The translations under genes were made by a program, and so were the position numbers. 64,000 nucleotides of DNA from Sipunculus nudus (lineage: Eukaryota; Annelida; Sipuncula; Golfingiida; Sipunculidae), in assembly GCA_026874595.1 (NCBI GenBank), contig CM049311.1, positions 64,007,453 through 64,071,452 on the forward strand, written 5' to 3'. Shown piece after piece: positions 1-10,869 of the stretch (its first letter is position 1; each line of letters begins with the position of its first letter). A model generated the notes under the pieces. The model made no database searches and was not told where the DNA came from. It was given only the letters and a program-made list of their open reading frames with translations.

Positions 1-413
1 ATAACCCCGAGGGCATCGAGGACTTTATCAGTAAAAAAAAACATATAATACTTCCCGTTTCAGGTGCACACGTGACGTTTCCTTGTTCAGTTTACTTTTT
101 TTCGCCGGATTTGTACATTATTCAAAGACCAGTTTCTCGCTGAATCAAGCGTGTCTGTCACAGACTTTGTTAATTGGTCTTTTTTATCTGTATCGGAAAT
201 TCTTGGCTGAAAATCAAGTCATAAAGTAACGAAAGAACACAAAGATACAATTACATTTCTTTACGACATATAAGTAAACTAAAACCTAAAAATTAATGTA
301 CCATGCAAACGACAATTTGTATTTAGAACATAAATCTCAGGCTGCATGGATACAGTTTTCAACAGGATCTCTACTTATATTTTATAACTCTCCTTTGTAC
401 ATATTTCTTCTAG

Positions 414-1033
414 GTACCTTTACCAAAGCCTGGCAAACATTATACCCGCTACTTTCTTAACTTTCATTCTCGGATCCTGGACGGATAGAAACAATCATAA
501 ATTGTCACTAGTCTTACCCATCGTGGGCTTTATATTGGCCCACACCTGGTTGGCAGTGAACGCTGTTCACATGGAATGGCCTCTCTGGCCTATAATCCTT
601 AGTGACCTCGTTTTGGGATTCTCTGGCGGTACGATGACGCAAGTAATGGCGGCCTACAGTTACCTGTCCCACGTGACTAGCGAGAAGACCCGGACGTTGC
701 GTGTGTCGATCTTGCAAGCATGTGTACAACTTGGTGGGTCGTCTGGGTTTTTCCTGAGTGGCGTCATGTTCACCGCCACCGGTTTCGCACCTACGTATTC
801 ACTTGGGGTTTCATTGATGTTTGCCATGGTGCTATACATATTATTGTGGCTGAAACCCATTAAACGTGAGAAAACCGCCCAAAGTGAGACCGACAAACGA
901 TCAGGTAAAGGATGCTCACTGAACGACCTGACAGCGTCTGTCCGATGTGTTGTGAAAAAAAGAGAGGGAAACAAGCGTGTTTACGTGTTGCTATTGAACG
1001 CATCAGTTGTGTTTATTCTTGTGGGTATCGCAG
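414..1033 (+). CDS. SLC46-like transporter, first visible exon
   Basis: The acceptor TTCTTCTAG ends at 413 and the donor GCAG|GTAAGA begins at 1034. One base completes an upstream codon; the exon ends after one base of a codon. It encodes YLYQSLANIIPATFL, then the MFS motif-A loop GSWTDRNNHK, helices around LPIVGFILAHTWLAV, PIILSDLVLGFSGG, SGFFLSGVMFTATGF and VSLMFAMVLYILLWL, a charged central loop (KPIKREKTAQ through VKKREGNKR) and the start of the next helix (LLLNASVVFILVG). The long charged loop is the expected cytosolic linker between the two six-helix halves. The TTG at 502 is internal, not a start. Confidence 0.88.
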
Positions 1034-2288
1034 GTAAGATGACATTATAACACGCGCATAGGCACATACACATATATTTGTTTTTAACCTCACATATATA
1101 TATATATATATATATGCGAATTGCAGCGGAAGACCAAAACATGTTACCTGTCTCCCCCACCCTGACCCATATAGGGCAGCCTACTGTATACAATAGGGGT
1201 GTTAATGGGTAAGTCCACTTAAAGTGAAGGAGGGGTGCTAAAGGCCTATATATATTTTCTGTTATATAAGTATCCTACAGTATAACACCCTTACACTAGT
1301 AAGCGCATGGTTTGCGATTCCCTAAGCGTTTTCAGGTCTTTTGTGAGAGACTCTCCGGTCAGTGCTGCAAGGTCCAACAAAATAAGAGATGATAATAGTT
1401 TTTAAGCCATAAGACGTAAATATGACTCGAAGAGGAAGCAGTTGGTGTGGAGAACTTTGCCAGAGTGGCGATACTTTGGTACATTGCTGATCGAGTTAAA
1501 AAGTCCTTGTAATGGGAAAGTGGCTTTGAATGTGTATTCGCTTATCTCTACAAATTCTACCAAAATTAATATCCCCAGTTACTAAAATAATTTTAAGAAT
1601 TACCACAGCGACGGGTTTGTTAGGAAACTGAATCGCTACATTGAACAGTTCAGAAAATTACGTTCGTCTCTGCCTATATAGGCGTATATAAACACGTTCG
1701 AGTTATATTATCGTTTTTGTCCAAGCGTAAGTTTATTAAAACTTTTAACCGAGAAGGGCAAGTGAGTGAAATGCACCAATTCAGCGAGATGTGAACATTG
1801 ACTAAAAATCATTAATAATTAAAAATCATTAATGATATTATTGTGAACAACAAGCACTGACACAACTCATTTTATTGCGCCCTGTCGGTGCTAAGTAAAT
1901 AGTTAAATTGCTTATATTTATTGAAATGCAGGACGTTCGTACCTGACGTTTCTGTACGTGAAGAGAAGACCTCTACATTGGGATCAAGCGCTCTTCAGTA
2001 CTTACATGAGTATTTCTGGAGCAACCCGCGGAATATCTCAGTTACTGCTTGTTCCCGCCATTAAGCACTTCCTGAAGATCAGGGACACCACTCTCCTTAC
2101 AGTGGGGATATTAGCGTACCAGGCAGGCGGAATCCTCTTCTCTGTCAGTGTGGAGACTTGGATGGTATTTGCGGGTTTGTACAAAATATATTAAACATTT
2201 AAACCAATTAAGGTTTTATGGTTGTCAGGTAGAGGCCTTCTACAATTCAATTGCATTATCATAATTTTAATATGCATATGGCTGTAGT

Positions 2289-2386
<98 letters not shown>

Positions 2387-5300
2387 CCATTTTCCACTAA
2401 AATACATTTCCAATTTTATATATCAAATATTTAACTCTTATAAGGTTCCATACTGGTCAGACCGTTCCATTGCATTCTATTTTTTATCATATACTAGCTG
2501 ATAAACCCGGTATACTGGGCTTTTTACCGGGGTTTGGGAGATATATTTACTGAGATATTGAATGTTGGCTCATTTTTTATTATTAAAGTTCAAAGAAAAT
2601 ATAGATTTTTAGTGGTATACACTCGGAATACGATATGTACTATTTTTTTACTGTTATTGTGTGGCGCTGTGCTCGTGGTAAAAATCATACTCCGGCATGT
2701 TTACCTTGAAGACCTGGTCAGTGATGGTTTACATTGCGAACCGGAATGAGACGCGGAGGCATACAGTGTTTCGTTGATATTTGACTGGTTTCTATCGTTG
2801 GACGTATAAAGAATAGGTTGATGTGAGGAACACATGAAAGATTAATTAAATGTACGTTACAAGGAAACTGTTCCTGAAGCAGGAAACAGAAATATGCATA
2901 CACCGTAAGTAGCAGAAGCGGACCCAGCGGGACTCCATGTAGTGGGTCCGTATCCCATTTTCATCCACCGCCACCTTTTTTTCATCGTATCAGACAAATT
3001 TTGAGACCTAATACCCCCGCCACCACCCAACCCCATGGCAGGCCTGTTCCTGAAATTAGGACGTTGAATTAGGTTTTGTCATTAATCCTTCTGGGTTGAA
3101 CTCTCCATTTCATAAAGCGAGAAACGTGTCTTTCTCTTTTACTGACCACGCACGTGGGTCAAATCCCTCATTGAAAGCAAGCGTTATTCATATCAACAAT
3201 AGTCCTTAAAGTGTTAGAAGTTAAGTGACCACGATGCACGCATTCCGGTGATTGCCAAAGGCAGTTCGTCTGTGCTCGGTAAAAAAAGGGAAAATGACTC
3301 AACATTATATGTACATTAAAATTTTTTTTTTCATATCGCCTATGTCACAGCGGGGATAATAACCTTTCAAATGATGTATGGCACAATATTGTACACAATG
3401 CGGTTTTAGAGAACATTGCGTACAAACGTGAACTGAATTCCTTTTATAAGTATTAGATATATATTAGGCCGTTTCCTGAAGCTATTTTGTGGATGTGTAT
3501 TACATGGAAAGTTTATGGTTTAAACACAGTTAAGAATGTTATTTTGTTAGACAAACAAATTTGAATCTGTTATAACAAACTTATGTCCTTTCAGGTATTT
3601 CGTTTACAATGATCAGTTCTCCTGTTTTCACCTGTCTCAGGTCTCTTTTGTCTGTGAATGTTGACACGGACGAACAAGGTAAGTAGATCCCATCTCCACC
3701 AGACGTCGCCACAAATCACTCTTAAGGCAATCTCAAGCGCATTCATGATGACCATTAGTCAGATTGATATGAATTCCAATTTTGTTGATATTTTTGGATA
3801 AAGTTATTTTTAAAGCAGGTTCTATTAAGAAATACCAATTTAGTGTTACTTAAGACGACACGGGCAAAGCCACGTGGCTTGAATATGGAGAATCTGTGAA
3901 TGTTTTAAATTTGAACTTAAATCAAAAATTTGTGTGCAGTCAAACTATAAATGAGGATTCTCCTGCACAGAATGTGAATATCCATCCGTTGTGAAGACAT
4001 TGGGAACAGCCAAAATTCTCTTAATCATCCAGTTCATTTAATATTCATAGTTTGCTCAAGAACTATAGATGTCTCAAATTGCATGAATAAGGGATTTAAA
4101 GTATTACCTCCTTCTTACCCAGTTGTCCTAAAAAATGTGCCCGTGGGAATTAAGACTAAATGTTTTGCGAATTCAAAATTCATTTGCACTTCCCTATTAA
4201 TTCGGACTCATCATATGGAATTTCATCCTTGTAGCGTGTGCCTCTCTGCGCGGGGCACATAATTATTCCAGTGGATTTAAAAAAAAGATACACTTGTATA
4301 TGGTTTATGGGTCCGTCAAAAGGGATATTTATCAGACATATGCGGCGAAACCAAATATTCATTGGGAGGGGGTGGGGGGCAATTGTAAACCAACATAAAA
4401 TACTCCAAGAACTGTGGGCGCGAAGCTCAATTCAGCGCATTTTTTGGTTGTTGTTTTTAGCATTCCAGGACCAGTCCATTCAATTCTAGGATCACACTTA
4501 AGGGGTGAATATAATCAGGCCGCGCATGAAGGGGGGTACCCCCCCGGACCTTATTTTTAGACAAATCTTTTGCATGACGGGAGGTTTCGGGTGTTGAGAC
4601 CCCCCCCCCCCCCCCCCTTTCTTAACCTACGACCTTTTTTTTAGACAATTTTATGCATAACATCCGTTGACCCTGCAAAAAATCCTGGATCCGCGCCTGA
4701 TATAATTTGATGAAGTGATCGAACTTCGGAGGGTATAATTACACAAGTACTCGTTGTAGGCATACAAGGCCTGTACAGGAGAAAATACTGACTGTAAACC
4801 AGAGAAAACTATAATTTATTAATTATTATGTTTTATACCCAATATTTCAATGTTAACATGCATGATTGATTTCATTAAGCTTGGTAACAATCTACGCTCT
4901 TTACACAGTGCTTTAACTATAGGCCTAATGCCTATATGGTAAGCGCTGTTTGTTATGACCTCGTATCCTGAATTGCTACACCAGGGGGGAGCACTGTATT
5001 TTTGTCCAATCAGATGAGACCTTGTGCTAGAAGTCACGGCCAAGCGAGGAATACACGGAGCCAATCATGTTCATTTTGTTTTGAGTGACAGCTCATCGTC
5101 CCGGTAACCGTCTGAACAGGCCACAGGCTCGGACAGAATTGCCGCAGACGTGGTTTGCTTAGGGCCTTGGGCACATAGGATGCCCGGCCGGTGAGCTGTA
5201 ATTCAAACGAAACGTAACAACAAAGGCTGCTTGCTCACCTCGCTGGCTGGTTTCAGTTCTGCAGACAACAGAAACATGGCTACGCTAACACAGTCATACT

Positions 5301-7487
5301 ATCAGAATCGGTCGATGAAGCGAGAATGCAGAGGGAGCAATTAAAATTCGACCGTTATCTGTCTTCAAACGGCGCTTGAAGCACAGCTATGGGCGGAGCC
5401 AGGATGCCTGTCGAGTGTTTGTTTATTGGCATCTGGTTGGCTGCTTGTCACATCATACGCATTTTTTTTCAGCGGACAACGAACCGCCATCTGGTGTCTA
5501 AATATATCATAAACGGTCAAAGCGGGCAGCGTGATAATCAGTTGCTTCTTTAGAAGCGTAACATTTCCGCTGCCTCGGGAGCGTAGGTTTTACAGGCGTA
5601 CTGGAATTATTCGATCCATGCCGAGTTTTAATAATGTTTGGCTACTTTTTACAGGCAAAGTGTTCGCGATGTTTGCTGTGGCAGAAGAAATCAGTCTGAT
5701 GGCGGCCAACTTCCTGTACAATCTTCTGTACCCGGTGACCATTTCGTTCTGGGCGGGATTCTCTTTCTTTCTCGGCGCACTCATACTGCTGCCCCCCCTG
5801 GCGATGGCTATGTGAGTTACAATAGATCATGTTCATCTCTCCAGCCCCGAAGCGACCTTCCTTTCGTGTCGGACTATTTTCTTTCTTGATGGGCCTGTTG
5901 GGCCATGCTTTATGTAAATTCCATGTGTCATGCATAGCGTGTTTAGAATTCGGGCACAAAACAACCTTAGTTTGTGTTTTACTTTTCCTAACTTTTACTT
6001 AACGCAGTTTAGAGAAATTGAGGTCTGATTTCGAAATTGTATAATGTAAACTGGGCTGGGTCCCTGTCCTTTTACTCTCGGTGTAGAATCTTCTTCCTGC
6101 ATAGGAAACCATAAAGAGAGCTACTTGAAGATGGATGACGTCAATATATGTAATGTTATGTACCAAGCATTGGTATTAAGGCAGTGATCAAAACTGCTGT
6201 CAGGTGGTTTTGATTATGTATATAAGCATTCCCAAAGCCGTGCCTACATTATTAAATTCATCAACAAAATATCAAAGTTTATACCTTGCTCACTCAAACC
6301 GGAAGGTTTTTGGTTTAACCATCTCACCAAGGGAAGCCCATCGGTTTTTTGCAGTATACTAATGAAATGCTGATATGTTTGTCAGTATGTTACAACAGCA
6401 GGAAATTATGAGCACGTTGGCAACAGAAAAATTTTATTCAATCTGATAAAATGTTTACTTTACAACTTTACAGAGTTCCTGTGGGATGGACAGCCCATGA
6501 TGGCGTGTCTCAGCTGACGATGTATTTAATAATTTATTTAATATCAAAGCCTGTCAAAAGGCGTCCTTTATCCTGCCAATTCAGTCAATATGTCGTAATA
6601 AAAATAGAAGGTTTTCTCAAAAATTAAATTAAATCTTTTACTCAAAATTTTTACAAGGTATGGTGGTGGTTTCCTAAAAGAAAATTACAGTAGTCTCTGG
6701 TTGATTTACTGAAAAGTAGTTTTTCAAAATGAATCCTCTTTGTTGACAATTATCGCCAAAAACCAATTGGTCCCTTTGGTGTGACGGACTATACGGTATA
6801 ATTTCATTCACGGCATTCCAATCAGTGTCTAACAAACAGCTCATTCCTGTATTTTCTTTCTAGATATCTTCATATAGCGATGAAGAGAGAAAACCCATAT
6901 GAAGACCTAATGGATCATGGTAAATATATGTCACGTCACATGAATACTAATGATCTGTTTATTTTTATATATAATTTCCAATGAAGGCCTATAAATGTCA
7001 GCGACATTGTATTCTCCATTAGTTTAGTTCATCTACAAAATTTGCATTAGCAACAATAAATAAAAGACGGAGAGTGATACTGGGACATCGTTGTCATTTT
7101 AACATATTATATCTAATACGAACACCCACATCAAGTCATATCCCGACCCGATACATTATACTCTCCTGTAAATTCAGCTGAATTGCGAAGCCGGTTGACT
7201 ATATGTCTTAGCTAAAGCTACACCATGCAGCTGCATGTACCAACGTTTATGAAGATTTTTATAATTTTTAGTTAGAAAGTATTTTTAATCTCCAGTAGCT
7301 AGAGAAAAAATGAGTAATCTTTCTAAACCGTGTAAAATTATCTTTACAGTTTCCACTTTGTTCATCCTTTTCATGTTTTCATCTCGTGAGATTCTCTTTC
7401 AATTTATTTTTATGTTTACTTTCAGCTGAGGAGCAAGAAATGTCGGAAGATCTACAAATGGATACTCAAAGTTCTCAGAAGTTTTAA
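414..7487 (+). CDS. SLC46-family MFS transporter (5'-partial, 6 exons)
   Basis: Multi-exon gene joined from 414-1033, 1932-2174, 3595-3678, 5655-5811, 6864-6919 and 7426-7487. All five introns obey GT-AG and the phases agree throughout, giving about 406 residues and one stop. The protein is a polytopic membrane protein with about ten visible hydrophobic segments. The loop between the second and third helices reads GSWTDRNNHK, the MFS motif-A position in the form typical of SLC46 (proton-coupled folate transporter and relatives). In that family the transporter has 12 helices and moves folates or other small solutes with protons across plasma or endolysosomal membranes; the substrate here cannot be read from sequence. 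The N-terminus (first helix or two) is outside the window because the first exon begins inside a codon behind a splice acceptor. The C-terminal tail is hydrophilic and acidic, as expected for a cytosolic end. Family assignment is confident; the subtype (A1/A2/A3-like) is not determined. Confidence 0.85.
1034..1931 (+). other. Intron of the SLC46-like gene
   Basis: AT-rich intron with a short (TA)n run at 1091-1115. I see nothing else with a recognisable function. Confidence 0.7.
1932..2174 (+). CDS. SLC46-like transporter exon
   Basis: Acceptor AAATGCAG, donor GCGG|GTTTGT. Phase 1 to phase 1. Encodes SYLTFLYVKRRPLHWDQALFS, the amphipathic start of the C-terminal half, then helix segments around ISGATRGISQLLLVPAI and TLLTVGILAYQAGGILFSV. 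The frame is continuous with the flanking exons. The donor is weaker than the others (GTTTGT). Confidence 0.85.
2293..2383. repeat. (TA)n microsatellite
   Basis: About 45 uninterrupted TA units inside an intron of the transporter gene. Confidence 0.95.
3137..3470 (+). repeat. Dispersed repeat, copy 1 of a ~330-bp pair
   Basis: Shares collinear blocks with 7,764-8,085: CACGCACGTGGGTCA, TGAAAGCAAG, CATAGTCCTTAA-like, AAATGATGTxTGGCACA, GAATTCCTTT and TAAGTATTAGAT. Differences are spread throughout, so it is an old repeat and not a recent duplication. Class unknown. GGGTCAAATCCC near its start resembles a Pol III B box, which would fit a tRNA-derived SINE, but no A box was recognised. Confidence 0.6.
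3595..3678 (+). CDS. SLC46-like transporter exon (28 codons)
   Basis: Acceptor GTCCTTTCAG, donor ACAAG|GTAAGT. Phase 1 to phase 1. Encodes ISFTMISSPVFTCLRSLLS followed by VNVDTDEQ, a helix and an acidic loop. It is too short for an ORF scan and was recovered by splice signals and frame continuity. Confidence 0.8.
4342..4445 (+). repeat. Fragment of the GCGGCGAAACC dispersed element
   Basis: Begins GCGGCGAAACCAAATATTCA, matching the element end seen at 8,312 and, reversed, at 24,486. It then jumps to the internal block with TACTCCAAGAACTGTGGGCG, matching 8,730 and 15,405 (reversed). It looks like an internally deleted copy. Confidence 0.55.
4516..4699. mobile_element. 184-bp MITE with terminal inverted repeats and flanking direct repeat
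   Basis: Left end CAGGCCGCGCATG; right end, reversed, CAGGCGCGGATCC. The element is directly flanked by ATATAAT on both sides (4,509-4,515 and 4,700-4,706). CAGG ends with a 7-8-bp duplication fit a non-autonomous hAT-type element. The inside holds two related halves, each ending near a TTTTTAGACAA block, and a poly-C run (4,600-4,617). It has no coding capacity. Confidence 0.6.
5040..5560. promoter_or_regulatory. GC-richer intronic block, possible internal promoter
   Basis: This stretch is clearly less AT-rich than the rest of the intron and holds GGGCGGAGCC. On the plus strand a 22-codon ORF with a good context (AAACATGG at 5,276) stops at once. On the minus strand an ATG near 5,278 opens 13 codons and runs into a GTGAGC donor at about 5,238. 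Either could be a short first exon, but no downstream partner exon was found, so this is only a candidate. Confidence 0.2.
5655..5811 (+). CDS. SLC46-like transporter exon
   Basis: Acceptor CTTTTTACAG, donor GCTAT|GTGAGT. Phase 1 to phase 2. Encodes KVFAMFAVAEEISLMAANF, LYNLLYPVTISFWAGFSFF and LGALILLPPLAMA, the last transmembrane helices of the C-terminal half. Intronless-looking ORFs in other frames here are shadows. Confidence 0.85.
5812..7425 (+). other. Last two introns of the SLC46-like gene
   Basis: Introns 5,812-6,863 and 6,920-7,425 flank the exon at 6,864-6,919. No repeat, RNA or regulatory element was recognised in them. Confidence 0.6.
6864..6919 (+). CDS. SLC46-like transporter exon (end of last helix, tail)
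   Basis: Acceptor TTTCTTTCTAG, donor CATG|GTAAAT. One leading base completes the previous codon. Encodes YLHIAMKRENPYEDLMDH, the end of the final helix and the start of the cytosolic tail. Confidence 0.78.
7426..7487 (+). CDS. SLC46-like transporter terminal exon
   Basis: Acceptor TTTACTTTCAG. Encodes the acidic, Gln/Ser-rich tail AEEQEMSEDLQMDTQSSQKF and stops at TAA 7485-7487. No canonical AATAAA is evident in the next few hundred bases, so the transcript end is not placed. Confidence 0.78.
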
Positions 7488-8311
7488 ATAATAATTTTGA
7501 CACCGGTATACAATACTCTGACAGTAGTTAATCATAAACGAGTGCACACATATCAAGGTGTATCCAGCTGATACCTGGCAGGAATGTTATCACTAAAATA
7601 TTTTGAATATACCACTACTCACTCAGGCACCATTTATTAGTAATCTTTATTCGCCACCAGAGGCCTCTGTGGATCAGCCGTATCATGCGCGTCAGATCGA
7701 AACAATTCTTCTGGAGATACTTTTCATAAAGCTAAATTCATGCATGTGTTTTAAATATTGAGCTCCCACGCACGTGGGTCAGAGCCTGGGTCAAATGTCC
7801 GGCCAAACATGCTTAAATCCTTCACTGAAAGCAAGATTATCCATAGTCCTTAATCCTGCGCTGGACTCGACCACAAAGACAATATGGTCTTTGCCGAAAG
7901 CAGTTCAGCTGTTTTCGGCGCATGGTTACTTCCACGAAAAAAACCACTTAAAATGATGTGTACTTTAAAAATGATTTATTTTATATATTTAAAATGATGT
8001 GTGGCACAGTATCCTACACAACGTGGTTCCAGAGAACAACTGCGAACAAAAATGGACCGAATTCCTTTAATAAGTATTAGATGTCATGGTATCTAGCCTG
8101 ATGTTAAAATTATTGGATATTTCTATCCTATATCGCTGCATTTGGTAAATGGCTTTATATATATACCGCGATGACGTTTTTCATATGATTGGGTCACGAA
8201 TCGGAGTACAGGCCCTATGTCAGCCCAAAATAGATATATCTATTGTTCCATGTATTCACAACTGGTGTATATATGCGGCGTCTAACTTTTTCTGAGGGGT
8301 CACTGTCATTG
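7488..8311. other. 3' flank of the SLC46-like gene
   Basis: Holds copy 2 of the ~330-bp repeat pair and otherwise unremarkable AT-rich sequence. Confidence 0.5.
7764..8085 (+). repeat. Dispersed repeat, copy 2 of a ~330-bp pair
   Basis: Same orientation and block order as 3,137-3,470, beginning with CACGCACGTGGGTCA and ending with TAAGTATTAGATGTCAT. It has a local expansion around the AAAATGATGTGT block, which is present twice here. Confidence 0.6.
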
Positions 8312-8355
8312 TCGGCAAAACCAAATTTTTATTGGGGGGCCCAATAGTAGACCAG

Positions 8356-8412
<57 letters not shown>

Positions 8413-8870
8413 GCCGTAGCCTGACCCTATTGGCAGGGGAGCCGTAATCGGATTGGAGGGGGAAATCCCCGAGAGGGCAGGGGGTGGGATGGGTGTGTCC
8501 CCCTCTCACGATGTGAAAAAATTTGAAAAACTGTATGTTTACTACTGCATTCTGATGCATTTTTGCTGTCATTTATTGGTCAATGCTTTTTTTAGTAAAA
8601 CAGCACCTCCTTGTAAAGAGATTGTTACCTGTCTGGCAATAAATGCATTTTCAGACAGAATATCAACTTTGCAATATACATATTTTTTGCACCTGAATCC
8701 CGGTGGCTGCGGGCCTATATACAGAGTAATCCAAGTACTGAGGGCGTGAATCGCCCAAGCGGAGGAGGAAATGTATACGTGAGAGTGCAAGTACTCAATA
8801 ACAAAATAGTGTATGTTTTTATACCCATCATTTTGTGGGGGGGGGGGGGGGGGGGCTGAGCTCTTGTCAT
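8312..8870 (+). mobile_element. Poly-G/(TA)n dispersed element, fullest uninterrupted copy
   Basis: The block order is: GGCAAAACCAAATTTTTATTG end, (TA)n at 8,362-8,409, GGGGGAAATCCCC block, TTTGAAAAACTGTATG, GGCAATAAATGCATTTTCAG, CCGGTGGCTGCGGGCC, CCAAGTACTGAGGGCG, then a 19-G run at 8,837-8,855. The same order, reversed, is found at 22,361-24,486 around a nested hAT insertion. No protein is encoded; the short ORFs read TA and G runs. Probably a non-autonomous DNA element, class unknown. Confidence 0.6.
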
Positions 8871-9129
8871 GAAACAAACACATTATAATGTCAAAATATT
8901 GTGTTAATTGAAATTAATATTTGAAAATTTGAACCTGTGAGCTTATGCGATGGTGCAGCGTCGATCGTCCGTCGTGCGTCGTGCGTCGTGCGTCGTCTGT
9001 ACGTTAACCATAGCTTTCTCAAAAACGGCAGGAGCTAGCATCACCAAAATTTTGTGCAAATAATCAGTCATCAAAAAAACTATATCGGATTTTGTTTAAA
9101 TTTTTTTCTTACTGCATTTTCTTAGATTT

Positions 9130-9980
9130 TATAGGAAAAAAGCAAAAAAAAGCTTTAAAAATATTCTTCTCCGAAACTGTCCAGCCGAATTGTCCTATAT
9201 TTCACAGAAATTATCCCTGGAACAATCTCTCTCAAGTTTGTTCGAATGGTTCCAGTTCGGAGATTTTTGGCCGAGTTACAGGAGGTTGAACTTTGTCATC
9301 TGTCCAAAAAAGCATGTTAAAATTTAAATCTCAGAAACGGCTTGAGCTATCATCACCAAATTTTATGCCAATGTTGGTCACATAGGTCAAATCTGAAATT
9401 GAGGTATTGGTGGCGCCACCTGCATCGGCTTTTTTTTACGGGGTCATCAGTGCCTGTATCACACTGACGGCTACAAAAAAACTTCTTATCTGAAACCATA
9501 TGGCCAAAATGTTTAATATCACACAGAAATGATCCTAGGGTAGTGCTTTCTGAAGTTTGTTCAAATGGTCTCTGTTCAGTGACTTTTTGCTAAGTGATGG
9601 GAAGCTGAATTTAGTCATATGCCATAACAGCCCATTTTAGTTCAGTGGCTACAAAGATCTTCTTCTCAAAAACCACTGGGCCAATTTCTTAAATCTCACA
9701 CATTAATTATCCACAGATGTTGATAATTCAAGTTTGTTCAAGTGGTTTTGGTTCAGTGCTTTTTGGCTGAGTTACGGGAAGCTGAACTTAGCCAGTTTGC
9801 TGTATCTTCCTATATGAGTTAAAAACCTGTGAAACGTTTTTTCGACTGTTTGCCACTGAAACCAGTTTGTAAAATATTATACAAGAATAATCCCTACAAT
9901 AATTCTTATAATAATTGTCATTAATGGTTCCACATAAATGATTTTTGGCTGAATTATGGAAATGGAATTGAGTCATTTTA
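9130..9980 (+). repeat. Diverged tandem repeat, ~4 units of ~150-190 bp
   Basis: Four successive blocks share the order CTTCTxxxAAACC, GGCCAAxx, TCACACAxAAAT-ATCC, CAAGTTTGTTCxAxTGGT, TTTTTGGCTGAGTTACxGG, AAGCTGAACTTAG. Divergence between units is high, so the array is old. Confidence 0.55.
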
Positions 9981-10422
9981 CCATATATGTTAGTTGTGTG
10001 ATGCTGTTACATCTAGCCTGGCCCCAGTTTATCAGAATCTATTACATCATGCCACTAGACATTTAGATTTCAGGTTATCTTTGGTTAATATTGACGAGAA
10101 AGTTTTTTTAAAAGCTTTTAAGAAAATAAGATTTATGATTTAAGTTATTCATCATACCAGGCAATGGGTATTCATGGATACTCAGCTCTCTGTGGCTATA
10201 TAAATACAACTCTACATGGATTATAAATTATTGGTATCCCTACTTAACTTAATTCAAGAATTTGCCATCAGTGAGATATATCTGTATTTTAATTTTGCAT
10301 TCAGTATGCATCTGTATTAATTTAACATGTATTCCTGATTTCTTTTTTATAAAAAGTCAGCTGTAAAGCATTTTGTATTGGGAAAATTAATTTCAAAGTT
10401 ATTTTAAGTAGGGACCACTTTT

Positions 10423-10800
10423 TTGTACAGATGGCAGCACTTGGTTTACCATTGGCAGATTGCCAGTGCCTTGATGTTGGCCATTAGCCAAGATGATGTC
10501 AGCTCCATAAACAGTTTTGGCACAGTGCCTGGATTGGAGGAAGTGCAGCCAGGTATAGGTCAAGAGTTCACTCGGTGCAGTAGCTGCATTCTATTTATAG
10601 CTTTGGCAGACTGCTCATTGCATCAGATTTGGCACCAAAGTTCAGCCTGGATCTATTTATAGCTTTGGCAGACTGCCAACTGTGTCAGATTATGCAACAG
10701 GTCAAGAGTTTTCTCAGTGCAGCCAAGTACAGGTCAAAAGTTCACTCAGTCTAGCCAGGTGCAGGTCAAGAGTTCACTCAGTGCAGTAGCTTGAGGCAGC
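10423..10800 (+). repeat. Short-repeat patch (AGGTCAAGAGTTCACTCAGTGCAG family)
   Basis: The phrase AGGTCAAGAGTTCACTC or a close variant occurs four times and TATTTATAGCTTTGGCAGAC twice, in irregular spacing. The ORF in this patch is an effect of the repeats. Confidence 0.5.
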
Positions 10801-10869
10801 AATTTGTCACAGTTCACTCGTAGGCAACTGCCTTACTCACCTAAGCCTCGTCAGCCCAGTGCATCAAAC

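Larger units (their letters stand above)
2175..3594 (+). other. Intron of the SLC46-like gene
   Basis: Contains the long (TA)n tract at 2293-2383 and, at about 3,137-3,470, one member of a dispersed repeat pair. The small ORF at 2534-2749 has no supporting features. Confidence 0.7.
3679..5654 (+). other. Intron of the SLC46-like gene
   Basis: Holds a fragment of the poly-G/GCGGCGAAACC element (about 4,342-4,445), a 184-bp MITE (4,516-4,699) and a GC-richer block (about 5,040-5,560) with a GGGCGGAG box. Confidence 0.7.

Noticed and set aside
4819-5064. 81-codon minus-strand ORF in a transporter intron
   Set aside because: No recognised similarity; no link shown to the minus-strand ATG near 5,278.
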